A stretch of 64,000 bases of DNA, taken from NCBI GenBank assembly GCA_965216585.1, contig CBDCGC010000003.1, positions 3,162,001-3,226,000 on the forward strand. Direction: 5' to 3'. The stretch is from CADEER01 sp965216585 (GTDB taxonomy: Bacteria; Desulfobacterota; Binatia; HRBIN30; CADEER01). The notes below the pieces were generated by a model. That model had not been told where the DNA came from. It did not search any database and saw nothing but the letters and a program-made list of their open reading frames with translations. The translations under genes and the position numbers were made by a program. Shown here piece after piece: positions 26,328 through 34,121 of this stretch (the first letter of the stretch is position 1; each line of letters begins with the position of its first letter).

Positions 26328-26713
26328 ACGTGTGCGCCCGGCACGGGCGCCACCTTGGAGGTGAAAGTCCTCTCGAGAGTAGACTCGAACGATCGAAGCG
26401 AAGCGCAACTGCGTAAGGGCGACCGAGCGTGGGAAGGAAGCGTGGAGCGAAGCCATGGGCCGACGAACAGAAACCGGATACAAGGCGGAGTGGAGCAGGG
26501 CGAGCGGGCACGTGACCGCGAAGCTCTCCGAGTCAAAGCGAAGCGACGTAGATCCGGCGGTCGTGTGGTGAAGGGTGGCGTTCTTACCCGGGGAGATCTC
26601 GCCTTGTGCCTGAAAGGGCGACGTCGAGAGGCGGAGCGAGAAGTCAGCAGAGGCCATAGTAGTCGCGGACTCGCAGCGACGAAGGGCTGAACGTAGAGGA
26701 GAGCGAAACGACC

Positions 26714-28087
26714 GTGAGCCTCGCCGAGACAATGCCTCAGATGTCCGCGCAACTGGAGCTCCCGTTTGGCAAGAGGGGTGAATCCCCTGGAGTAGAACGG
26801 AGTGAGGAAGTCGAAGCGGCGGCGCACGGAGCCGAGCGCTCAGGAGCGAGCGGTCTGATGGGGAAGGCTCTCGAGAGCCAGAATCTCCAGGCCGCGCTGA
26901 AGCGAGTAAGGAGCAACAAGGGCAGTCCCGGGATAGATGGGATGACGGTGGAAGAACTGCCGGATTACCTCCGAGAATACTGGCCACGGATCCGCGAGGA
27001 GGTGATCGCGGGGAAGTACCAGCCTGGGGCGGTCAAGCGGCAGGAAATCCCAAAGAGCGGCGGCGGAGTGCGCGAGTTAGGCATTCCAACGGCGTTGGAC
27101 CGCTTCATTCAACAGGCGCTTTTGCAGGTCTTGCAGCCTCTGTTCGACCCAAGCTTCTCGAAGCACAGCTACGGTTTTCGACCAGGGCGAAGTGCGCACC
27201 AGGCGGTGAGAGCCGCGCGGCGCTACGTCGAGGAAGGACGCCGAGTGGTGGTGGATGTGGACCTGGCCAGATTCTTTGACCGGGTCAACCACGACGTGCT
27301 GATGAGCAGGCTTGCCAGTCGGATCGAGGACAAGTCGATCTTGGGACTGATCCGTCGCTACCTCGAAGCCGGAGTGATGGTAAACGGGGTGGTGGTGGAG
27401 CGGCACGAGGGAACCCCGCAAGGGGGACCGTTGTCGCCGCTGCTTGCCAACATACTTCTCGACGAAGTGGACAAGGAGCTGGAGCGGCGAGGTCACAGGT
27501 TCGCTCGCTACGCGGACGACTGCAACGTGTATGTGCGGTCCAAACGTGCGGGGGAACGGGTGATGGGGCTGCTGCGGCGGCTGTATGGCGATCTGCGTCT
27601 GCAAGTCAATGAGGAGAAGAGTGCGGTAGAGTCGGTCTTCAAGCGCCAGTTTCTTGGATACGCCCTGTGGGTGGCGCCGGACCGAGTCGTCAAGTTCCGC
27701 ATATCGGGCAAGGCCCTGGGGCGAATGAAGCAAAGGGTGCGGCAGCTTACTCGCCGTACCCGAGGACGAAGCATGGAGCAGATCGCACAGGATCTTCGCA
27801 GCTACCTAGTCGGGTGGAAGGCGTACTTCCGACTGGCGGAAACACCGGGGATACTTGGCGATCTGGACAAGTGGATTCGTCACCGCCTGCGGGCGGTACA
27901 ACTCAAGCAGTGGCGTCGCGGTCGGACAGTATTCCGCGAGCTGCGGGCGCGCGGCCTATCGGTTGATCTAGCGGCTAAGGTCGCGGCCAACGCTCGTCGC
28001 TGGTGGAAGAACTCGGCTATCGGTATCCACGTCGCCCTTCCGAACTCCTACTTCGATGAGCTGGGGGTGCCTCGGCTTGTCGCGTAA
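26714..28087 (+). CDS. ltrA: Group II intron reverse transcriptase/maturase
   Basis: A 457-residue intron-encoded protein. Reverse transcriptase blocks are intact: SPGIDGMTVEELPDYL, SYGFRPGRSAHQAV, VVDVDLARFFDRVNHD, GTPQGGPLSPLLANILLDEV and the catalytic RYADDCNVYV. These are followed by the maturase X domain (SYLVGWKAYFRLAETPGIL). There is no HNH endonuclease domain, as expected for class C introns, which use single-stranded or terminator-hairpin DNA targets. The GTG start is at 26714; ATG 26732 is an alternative. No frameshift, so it may be active. Confidence 0.95.
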   Translation: MSLAETMPQMSAQLELPFGKRGESPGVERSEEVEAAAHGAERSGASGLMGKALESQNLQAALKRVRSNKGSPGIDGMTVEELPDYLREYWPRIREEVIAGKYQPGAVKRQEIPKSGGGVRELGIPTALDRFIQQALLQVLQPLFDPSFSKHSYGFRPGRSAHQAVRAARRYVEEGRRVVVDVDLARFFDRVNHDVLMSRLASRIEDKSILGLIRRYLEAGVMVNGVVVERHEGTPQGGPLSPLLANILLDEVDKELERRGHRFARYADDCNVYVRSKRAGERVMGLLRRLYGDLRLQVNEEKSAVESVFKRQFLGYALWVAPDRVVKFRISGKALGRMKQRVRQLTRRTRGRSMEQIAQDLRSYLVGWKAYFRLAETPGILGDLDKWIRHRLRAVQLKQWRRGRTVFRELRARGLSVDLAAKVAANARRWWKNSAIGIHVALPNSYFDELGVPRLVA

Positions 28088-28099
28088 CCTCAAGGCCAC

Positions 28100-28170
28100 G
28101 AACCGCCGGATGCGGACCCGCTTGTCAGGTGGTGTGGGAGGGGTCGTCAGGGCTATTCCCTGACGCCCCT
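28100..28170 (+). ncRNA. Group II intron domains V and VI
   Basis: Domain V candidate starting GAACCGCCGGATGCGG and closing GGTGGTGT (28100-28134), followed by a domain VI hairpin in which CGTCAGGG pairs with CCCTGACG around CTATT. Together they define the catalytic 3' end of the intron. Confidence 0.7.
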
Positions 28171-28178
28171 ATCCCGAT

Positions 28179-28326
28179 GGTGGGCAGGGGTCTTTCGGGT
28201 GTCGCGGTTGGGTGGCGGCACGGGCCTGCGAAGCGTCGGCGTGAGGGGACGCAAGGGACGTAGGCGACGCAAGGGACTGAGCGACGAAGGGCTAGCGACG
28301 CAAGGGACGTGCTTGGTGCTGGGGCG
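28179..28326. repeat. 3' exon flank with short GACGCAAGGGAC repeats
   Basis: 148 bp between the intron end and the convergent hot-dog gene. It holds three near copies of GACGCAAGGGAC (around 28249-28314), interleaved with a degenerate GACGAAGGGCT. No gene is seen. Confidence 0.4.
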
Positions 28327-29220
28327 TCAGCGTCGCAGGGTGGCGGTGCCGCTGGCTGCGGTTTCGGCGGTTGCGAGGTTTTCGATGGTGATGTCGCAGA
28401 CGAGAGACTCGTCCCTGGTGTCGGTGATGACGCCGCGAATGGCGATCGGCTCGTCGGCGATGACGGACTGGCGAAAGGTCATGCTGAGCTCGTGTAGCGT
28501 CCATGCGGGTAGCAGGGCGCGCAGCGTGTCGTCGACGAATGCAGATTGCATGGGGCCGGGGAGAACGACATCGCGATAGCCGAGGCGCTTTGATCCTCTG
28601 CGATCGTGGAAGAGAACCTCGCGGTCGCGCAGGGTGGAGGCCCACGCCGAGATTTCGCGCGCGCTCGTGCCGCGGCGGAAGACCGGGCCGATCTCGGTGC
28701 CGACCTCGAGCTCGGCGACGCTGGGTAGCTCGCGATGCCGCGCCGGCGGGGTCGTTTGCTGCCGCGTCGTCTGCCGTCCCAGATCTCTCGCCGGGTGGGC
28801 GGGGCGCCAGCGAACGATCTGGCGATCGCGCACCTCAGATGCGAGCTCCCCGGCGTCGTCGCGAATCCAGACCCGGCGGGCGACGATGGTGAGAGGTCCG
28901 GAACGGCCGGTTTTGTTGAACACCTCCTCGACGCTGCCGGTCACGCTGTAGACTCGTCCGCAGCGCACCGGTGCGCGGCAGACCAGGTCGTGACCACCGT
29001 GGATGGCAAAGGCCGTATCGTGGATTGCGACCTCCGGACCGTGACCGCGCCGCAGGGCGAGGGAAAAGGTCAGCGGCGCCGTATCGTTGTCTGGCGCGGG
29101 TCGCCCTGGCGACATACCGAGTGCCGATCGTCGGACGAAAGCGTCGACCAGTTGGCGCGTCACTCGAACCCGGCCGATTTCGGTTGGTCGCGTGGGGACG
29201 GCTTCACCCAGATGCACCAT
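28327..29220 (-). CDS. Double hot-dog MaoC/FAS1-dehydratase-like protein
   Basis: A roughly 297-residue protein of two hot-dog halves. The N-terminal half resembles the FAS1-type dehydratase domain (RCGRVYSVTGSVEEVFNKTGRSGPLTIVARRV region, residues about 87-119). The C-terminal half is MaoC-like (VGTEIGPVFRRGTS, then AWTLHELSMTFRQSVIADEPI). Such proteins hydrate or dehydrate acyl-CoA thioesters. The catalytic Asp/His pair of typical hydratases is not obvious, so it may be non-catalytic or a thioesterase. ATG 29220 is preferred over 29259 because the latter lies inside a 13-bp hairpin. Confidence 0.65.
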   Translation of the reverse strand: MVHLGEAVPTRPTEIGRVRVTRQLVDAFVRRSALGMSPGRPAPDNDTAPLTFSLALRRGHGPEVAIHDTAFAIHGGHDLVCRAPVRCGRVYSVTGSVEEVFNKTGRSGPLTIVARRVWIRDDAGELASEVRDRQIVRWRPAHPARDLGRQTTRQQTTPPARHRELPSVAELEVGTEIGPVFRRGTSAREISAWASTLRDREVLFHDRRGSKRLGYRDVVLPGPMQSAFVDDTLRALLPAWTLHELSMTFRQSVIADEPIAIRGVITDTRDESLVCDITIENLATAETAASGTATLRR

Positions 29221-29242
29221 CGGCTGCTCTGGGGGTGAGTGC

Positions 29243-29279
29243 GGCGGAGAGTCCTTCATGCCGGTGAGGACTCTCCGCC
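29243..29279 (-). terminator. Perfect 13-bp hairpin behind YVTN-propeller gene
   Basis: GGCGGAGAGTCCT (29243-29255) pairs with AGGACTCTCCGCC (29267-29279) over an 11-nt loop, starting nine bases after the stop codon at 29288. There is no T tract on either side, so it may terminate weakly or stabilise the 3' end. Confidence 0.6.
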
Positions 29280-29287
29280 TCGTTGTT

Positions 29288-31804
29288 TCAGTGTGTGCGC
29301 CGCCGCCTCAGCAGAACCAATGCGGGCACGAGCAACCAGACCAGAGCGTTCGAAGGTGCCGCATCGCCGTTTGCGCGGACCGCACAACCGCCGTCGACCG
29401 GTCGTCGACCCTCGGTTGGCGTGTGTGTACGCGTTTGTGTCGGCGTATCCGTAGGCTCGGGCGTGTCGGTTGCCGCGGGTGTTTCGGTCGCCTCAGGCGT
29501 GTCGGTCAGAGTGGGCTCGGGGGTGTCGGTGGGCTCGGGCGTGTCCGTCGGTTCAGGCGTATCCGTAGGCTCGGGGGTGTCGGTGGGCTCGGGCGTCTCG
29601 GTTGGCGGTACCGGTGTGTCGGTCGGCGGAATGGGTGTGTCGGTTGGTGGGATCGGTGTATCGGTCGGCGGGATCGGTGTATCGGTCGCCGTCGGCTCGA
29701 GCGTTTCGGTTGGTGTTGCCGTCGGTTCTTCTGTCGTTGTCGGCGTTTCGGTAGCAACCGTTCCCGTCGCTGTCGCTGTCGGTGTGAAATCGACGGTGGC
29801 TGTTTCTGTCGCTTCTGCTGTCGCCGTGGCACTCGAGGTTGCCGTCGCTACGGCGGTCGCGGTGGCGCTCGGACCAACCGTCGAAGTTTCTGTCGCAGCG
29901 GCACTCGCCGTCGACGTCGGACCGGCGGTGGATGTTTCGGTTGCGGCGACACTGGCGGTTGCCGTGGACGTAGGCCCGGCGGTTGAGGTTTCGGTCGCCG
30001 CCACGCTGGCGGTCGCCGTCGAAGTTGCACCCGCAGTAGCGGTTTCCGTCGCTCCTACACTCGGAGTAGCGGTCGAAGTGGGCCCGGCCGTCGAGGTTTC
30101 GGTCGCCGCCATGCTCGCGGTAGCCGTGGATGTCGGACCGACGGTTGCCGTCTCGGTCGCAGCGACGCTGGCAGTAGCGGTCGAAGTTGCGCCGACGGTT
30201 GCGGTCTCGGTCGCAGCGACGCTGGCAGTAGCGGTCGAAGTTGCGCCGACGGTTGCGGTCTCGGTCGCAGCGACGCTGGCGGTAGCGGTCGAAGTTGCGC
30301 CGACGGTTGCGGTCTCGGTCGCAGCGACGCTGGCGGTAGCGGTCGAAGTTGCGCCGACGGTTGCGGTCTCGGTCGCAGCGACGCTGGCGGTAGCCGTCGA
30401 AGTTGCGCCGACGGTTGCGGTCTCGGTCGCAGCGACGCTGGCGGTAGCGGTCGAAGTGGGCCCGGCAGTGGGGGTCTCTGTCGAGGCCATGCTGGCGGTC
30501 GCCGTGGATGTTGGCCCGGCCGTCGAGGTTTCAGTTGCCTCGCTGGTAGCGGTCGCCGTTGACGTCGGTGGCACGGTAGCAGTGTCGGTAGGTGCGCTGG
30601 TGGCGGTATTCGTGGCTGACGCGGTCGCCGTCGCGGTATTCGACGGCGTCGCTGTCGCGCTTGGCGGCACCGGCGTATTTGTCGGAGTAGCGGTGCTCGT
30701 TGGCGGAATGGGCGTAGCCGTTGCCGTCGACGAGGGTTCGCTCGTCGGTGAAGGTGTAGAGGTTGGTTCAGCGGTCGCTGTGGGAGTCGGTGCCGCACCG
30801 GGTTCGATAATCAGCGCATCGGCGCGATCGAAAGAGAACTCCAGGGGAATCTCAACCCCTTCCATCGCGGTGGTCAGGTCGACCGTCCTGATTTCGCCGA
30901 AGTCGGCGATGTAGGCGGTTGAATCATCGGCGGACAAGGCGACGCCAAATGGGACCGAGCCCATTTCGAAGGTGACGTTGGTGTCGAGTGTTCGACTCGC
31001 GATGTCGACGAGCGAGATGGATGCATTGAAGTTGGTGACGACGGCTGTCGCCCCGTCGGAGGTGACGGCGATGCGATGCGGGCCGTCTCCGACGCCGACT
31101 GTGGTCACCAGTGACCGCATGGCGACGTTGAAGACCGCCAGTTCGTCGGTGGCGTGCTGGGCCCCGTATGCCTCACTTCCGTTTGGCAAGAAGGCGATTC
31201 CCGCGACCCGCGTGGCGACCGGAATGGAGGCGGCCACCGACAACGTGTTCGTGTCGACGACCGTGATCTCGTCCAAGGTAGCCACCCAGACTTCGTCACC
31301 GGAAGGCGAAACCGCGACGAACTCCGGTCCGAGTCCGATCGGCAACGGATTGATGCCTGCCGCCATGGCATCGAAGTCGATGAGGGTCAGGGTCGACGTG
31401 TCGATCACGTAGAGCGAAGAGGTGGTGAAGCTGGAAACGAAAACCAGGCTGTCGTCTGGCAGAATCCCGACGCCGGAGGGTTGGCCGGGAATGGTGATGG
31501 TCGCGGTGACAGTAGCTGTCGCGGTGTCGACGACGCTGACGGTGTCGAAAGAACGGTTCGCGACGTAGAGCTCGGATCCGTCCGATTGAATCGCCATCTC
31601 GCTCGGTCCGCCGCCGACGCTGATGCGGTCGGTGACGGCACCGGCTCCGAGGTCGACGACGGCGACCGACAGGCCATTCTGAATACTGGCATACATGTCC
31701 GGTTGCGCCGATGCGGATCGAGCGACCGCGGTTGCCATCAAAAGTGACAGGGTGCCGGCAGCAAACGCCTTGGCGCACGTCGATCGGGTCGTGGTAAACG
31801 GCAT
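29288..31804 (-). CDS. Secreted YVTN beta-propeller protein with giant Thr/Ala-rich stalk and MYXO-CTERM-like tail
   Basis: An 838-residue exported protein. A signal peptide (MPFTTTRSTCAKAF onward) precedes a seven-bladed YVTN-type propeller of about 310 residues with recurring GGGPSEMAIQSDGSELYVAN and VAVSPSGDEVWVA patterns. About 480 residues of low-complexity stalk follow, first TATASVAATETATVGATS units of 18 residues, then PTDTPEPTDTP units. The end, GGCAVRANGD followed by a hydrophobic LVWLLVPALVLL and RRRRTH, resembles MYXO-CTERM sorting tails. GGAG ten bases upstream supports ATG 31804. Same general design as the other stalk proteins of this region but a different head and tail. Confidence 0.78.
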   Translation of the reverse strand: MPFTTTRSTCAKAFAAGTLSLLMATAVARSASAQPDMYASIQNGLSVAVVDLGAGAVTDRISVGGGPSEMAIQSDGSELYVANRSFDTVSVVDTATATVTATITIPGQPSGVGILPDDSLVFVSSFTTSSLYVIDTSTLTLIDFDAMAAGINPLPIGLGPEFVAVSPSGDEVWVATLDEITVVDTNTLSVAASIPVATRVAGIAFLPNGSEAYGAQHATDELAVFNVAMRSLVTTVGVGDGPHRIAVTSDGATAVVTNFNASISLVDIASRTLDTNVTFEMGSVPFGVALSADDSTAYIADFGEIRTVDLTTAMEGVEIPLEFSFDRADALIIEPGAAPTPTATAEPTSTPSPTSEPSSTATATPIPPTSTATPTNTPVPPSATATPSNTATATASATNTATSAPTDTATVPPTSTATATSEATETSTAGPTSTATASMASTETPTAGPTSTATASVAATETATVGATSTATASVAATETATVGATSTATASVAATETATVGATSTATASVAATETATVGATSTATASVAATETATVGATSTATASVAATETATVGPTSTATASMAATETSTAGPTSTATPSVGATETATAGATSTATASVAATETSTAGPTSTATASVAATETSTAGPTSTASAAATETSTVGPSATATAVATATSSATATAEATETATVDFTPTATATGTVATETPTTTEEPTATPTETLEPTATDTPIPPTDTPIPPTDTPIPPTDTPVPPTETPEPTDTPEPTDTPEPTDTPEPTDTPEPTLTDTPEATETPAATDTPEPTDTPTQTRTHTPTEGRRPVDGGCAVRANGDAAPSNALVWLLVPALVLLRRRRTH
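30157..30462 (-). repeat. 54-bp tandem repeat array inside the stalk
   Basis: Five to six near-identical 54-bp units (18 codons, ATSTATASVAATETATVG). Copies differ by single bases (GGCAGTAGCGG versus GGCGGTAGCGG), implying recent amplification; flanking units are more diverged. Confidence 0.9.
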
Positions 31805-31987
31805 AGTGGCAAGCTCCGAGACGCGCGGAACGCGGACGGGATGTCGCGTTGCTTGGGTCGAGCGCGGCTCTAACACGCGAGAATCTGTACAGTACCGGCC
31901 GAGAATCGTCAAACAAAAAGCCGGCGCTGCCGGCGCCGGCGGGCTTGCGCCGCCGCCGCCGATCGTGTCTGCTGCGGCGGATTGACG

Positions 31988-33004
31988 ATGACGGCCTCGG
32001 TTCCACTCCATACTCGGGCGATTTCACTGCGTTTGCGGTGGGCTGGGCCCAGCGAGGTGACGGTCGAGGGGCGGCTCATGGACATCCGCAAGCGGGCGAT
32101 CGTACCGCTCGGCGCGAGTCTACGCGGCCCCGGCGTCGTCCACGACATGCACCTGCGGGTCGGCGTCGACACTCACTCGCTGTGTATCCTGCGCGTCGAA
32201 CCGACCATGCTGGCCTACCCCTACGTGGCTTCGTCGCACACCGGCGGCGAGCACTGTGCCGGCCGCGTCGGCGACGTCCAGTCGGTCGTCGGCACGCCGC
32301 TGGCGAGCTCCTACGTCGATACGGTTCGCTCCCTGGTCGGTGGGTCGCAAGGCTGTTTCCATATCTTCACTCTGCTGCGTCTGATCGGACCGGCGGTGGT
32401 TGCCACGCTGGCGGATGAGCGCGTACGCACGCGGCTGCGAGCTGATTCGCAGCCGGCCGTGGACGAAATCCTCTGGGCCCGTAGTCTGACCGTCGACGCA
32501 ACCAAGGGCGAAGGCTTGTCGCTGGCTTTGCACGGCACGCAAACCGACACCTTCCAGCGCGGCGGGCCGCCCGAAAATGGCGGTAGCGAGGAGCTCGTCG
32601 CCGGGGTCGAGGTGATGGCCGATATGAAAACGTCGTTTCCATCCCTCGATCTGTCCGTTTCCTCGGGGCGAAAGCGAGAATTGTCGCCTGGCTATGGCAA
32701 CGCATCGGCGTGGAGTGGCGTGGCTGAGTTCGACGCTTTACGCGGCTTCAGTGTCCGCAAGGGCTTTTCGGCGAGGGTTCACGAAGTGTTCGACGACGAA
32801 CCTGAACGGCGCCCCGAGTCCCACCTGGCATTCATGATGGCGCCGGTGGTCATGCAGAGTCTGCCGGGTTTTCTCGAAGAGATGGATAGCCGGCCGGGCC
32901 AGGGTGGGAGAGAATCCTCGGCAGGCGCCGTCGGCTCGTGCCACATGTGGCGCCCGGGTGGTCCGCTCGACCGCACGATCCATCCGCACAGGTCGACTAG
33001 CTGA
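31988..33004 (+). CDS. DUF2889-domain protein
   Basis: A 338-residue soluble protein. The N-terminal 160 residues fit DUF2889: HTRAISLRLRWAG, VEGRLMDIRK, GVVHDMHLRVGVDTHSLCIL and LLRLIGPAVVATLAD. The second half is less conserved and ends Arg/Ser-rich. Function unknown; DUF2889 proteins often occur beside acyl-CoA or steroid metabolism genes. ATG 31988 is taken, with TTG 31982 two codons earlier. Divergent from the propeller gene and 14 bp before a flavin-reductase gene, so probably an operon. Confidence 0.68.
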   Translation: MTASVPLHTRAISLRLRWAGPSEVTVEGRLMDIRKRAIVPLGASLRGPGVVHDMHLRVGVDTHSLCILRVEPTMLAYPYVASSHTGGEHCAGRVGDVQSVVGTPLASSYVDTVRSLVGGSQGCFHIFTLLRLIGPAVVATLADERVRTRLRADSQPAVDEILWARSLTVDATKGEGLSLALHGTQTDTFQRGGPPENGGSEELVAGVEVMADMKTSFPSLDLSVSSGRKRELSPGYGNASAWSGVAEFDALRGFSVRKGFSARVHEVFDDEPERRPESHLAFMMAPVVMQSLPGFLEEMDSRPGQGGRESSAGAVGSCHMWRPGGPLDRTIHPHRSTS

Positions 33005-33018
33005 ATTGGCGGGGTTGA

Positions 33019-33498
33019 ATGGCGATCGACAAAGACACTTTTCGCGCTGCAATGGGCTCTTTCGCGGCCGGTGTGACGGTGGCCACGACAGTCGGTCGGG
33101 TCGGCGAGCCATACGGCCTGACGGCGACGGCGTTCTCCTCGGTTTCCGCCGAGCCGCCAATGGCCCTGGTCTGCATCGACAAGAATTCGTCCACACATGA
33201 GCACTTTGCTGCATCCGGCGTGTTTGCGGTGAGCTTTCTCGCCACCGGCCAGGTTGACGTCTCGCAGCTCTTCGCGAGCTCGGGCGCCGACAAGTTTGGC
33301 GGCTGCGAGTGGCGCGCCGGCAGGCTCGGCGCCCCGATCATCGCCGGCACGATCGGCTACGTCGAATGCCGCACCGTGCACGCCTACGACGGCGGCGACC
33401 ACACCATCTTCGTCGGTGAGATCGAAGTCGCCGAGGTCAGCGAGGGCGAGCCGCTGACCTATTTCCGCGGCGCCTACCGCGGCGTCCGCGATCTGTAG
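33019..33498 (+). CDS. Flavin reductase-like (split-barrel FMN-binding) protein
   Basis: A 159-residue flavin reductase-domain protein: AMGSFAAGVTVATTV, PYGLTATAFSSVSAEPPMALVCI (FMN-binding TSFSSVS-type motif), FAVSFLATGQ and the final GDHTIFVGEIEVAEV. These proteins supply reduced FMN/FAD to a monooxygenase or are the reductase part of two-component systems. No oxygenase partner is adjacent, but a 2Fe-2S ferredoxin gene lies convergently downstream. Confidence 0.9.
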   Translation: MAIDKDTFRAAMGSFAAGVTVATTVGRVGEPYGLTATAFSSVSAEPPMALVCIDKNSSTHEHFAASGVFAVSFLATGQVDVSQLFASSGADKFGGCEWRAGRLGAPIIAGTIGYVECRTVHAYDGGDHTIFVGEIEVAEVSEGEPLTYFRGAYRGVRDL

Positions 33499-33540
33499 TG
33501 AAACTCGCTCCCCCTTCGCCATCCGGCTTCGGAGGACAAG

Positions 33541-33600
33541 TGCGCTCGTAGGCTGAGGCGCAGGCAGAGGCTATAGGCAAGGGGTGGTGTCGCTCCGCGA
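33541..33600 (-). repeat. Dispersed repeat, copy B (inverted relative to copy A)
   Basis: Read on the minus strand it matches 16097-16161: CGCGGAGCGACACCACCC at one end and GCGCCTCAGCCTACGAGCGC at the other. The central GCCTCT tract is shortened. It lies in the gap between convergent genes. Confidence 0.7.
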
Positions 33601-33646
33601 GGCGAGTCGGGGGTCCCCAATGGAACAATCTGGAGCCTCGGCGAGA

Positions 33647-34000
33647 TCAATACGGCAGTTCTTCCATCCATTTGTACGTCGGGTGGTTGGTCCAGCCGTG
33701 GCGCTGGCGGGGGTTGGTGACGATCTTCACGTCGGCGAGCACCTGTGACTTGCAGGCGAGGCGGAAGCTCGGTCCCTCCCAGCCGACCTTGGCCTCTTCG
33801 TCCGGTGTCTTTTCCGACACGGCGCGAGTGTCGTCGATCTTGATACGGCAGGTGCCGCAGAGGGCGTGCCCCCGACAGTTGAGGAGGTTGGCGGGGAAGG
33901 CGTAGAGATCGATCTCGTGGGCCAGAGCGAGCTCGCGGATGTTGGTCCCGACCGGACACTCGACGGTCAGGTCTTGTTTGACGAAGTGAACGGTCGGCAT
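33647..34000 (-). CDS. Plant-type 2Fe-2S ferredoxin
   Basis: A 117-residue ferredoxin with the cluster motif NCRGHALCGTC (CxxxxxCxxC) and a fourth Cys in RLACKSQV. The N-terminal beta-grasp start is MPTVHFVKQDLTVECPVGTNI. It carries electrons to an unidentified oxygenase or reductase. GAGGAGG eight bases upstream of ATG 34000 fixes the start; longer in-frame extensions are shadows of glmU. Confidence 0.9.
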   Translation of the reverse strand: MPTVHFVKQDLTVECPVGTNIRELALAHEIDLYAFPANLLNCRGHALCGTCRIKIDDTRAVSEKTPDEEAKVGWEGPSFRLACKSQVLADVKIVTNPRQRHGWTNHPTYKWMEELPY

Positions 34001-34121
34001 GGCTGTGACCTCCTCGTCTGGATCTTTAGCAAGCGCGGACTTGCCGGCAAAGACGGGGCGCCGTGTGTGTTGCGCGGTCGCCGGTTTGACCCCCGGGCGG
34101 GTGCACGCTATCGCCCGCGGG

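Larger units (their letters stand above)
26332..28178 (+). mobile_element. Group II intron, probably class C, inserted behind a terminator
   Basis: About 1.85 kb. The 5' boundary GTGCGCCCGGCACGGGCGCC fits the GUGYG consensus. Next come some 380 nt of structured RNA domains, the maturase ORF, domain V near 28100-28134 (ACCGCC at the base gives the CGC triad of class C introns) and a domain VI hairpin, ending CTATCCCGAT at about 28178. Location immediately downstream of a rho-independent terminator is the hallmark of class C introns. Boundaries are from motif reading, so a few bases of uncertainty remain at the 3' end. Confidence 0.85.
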
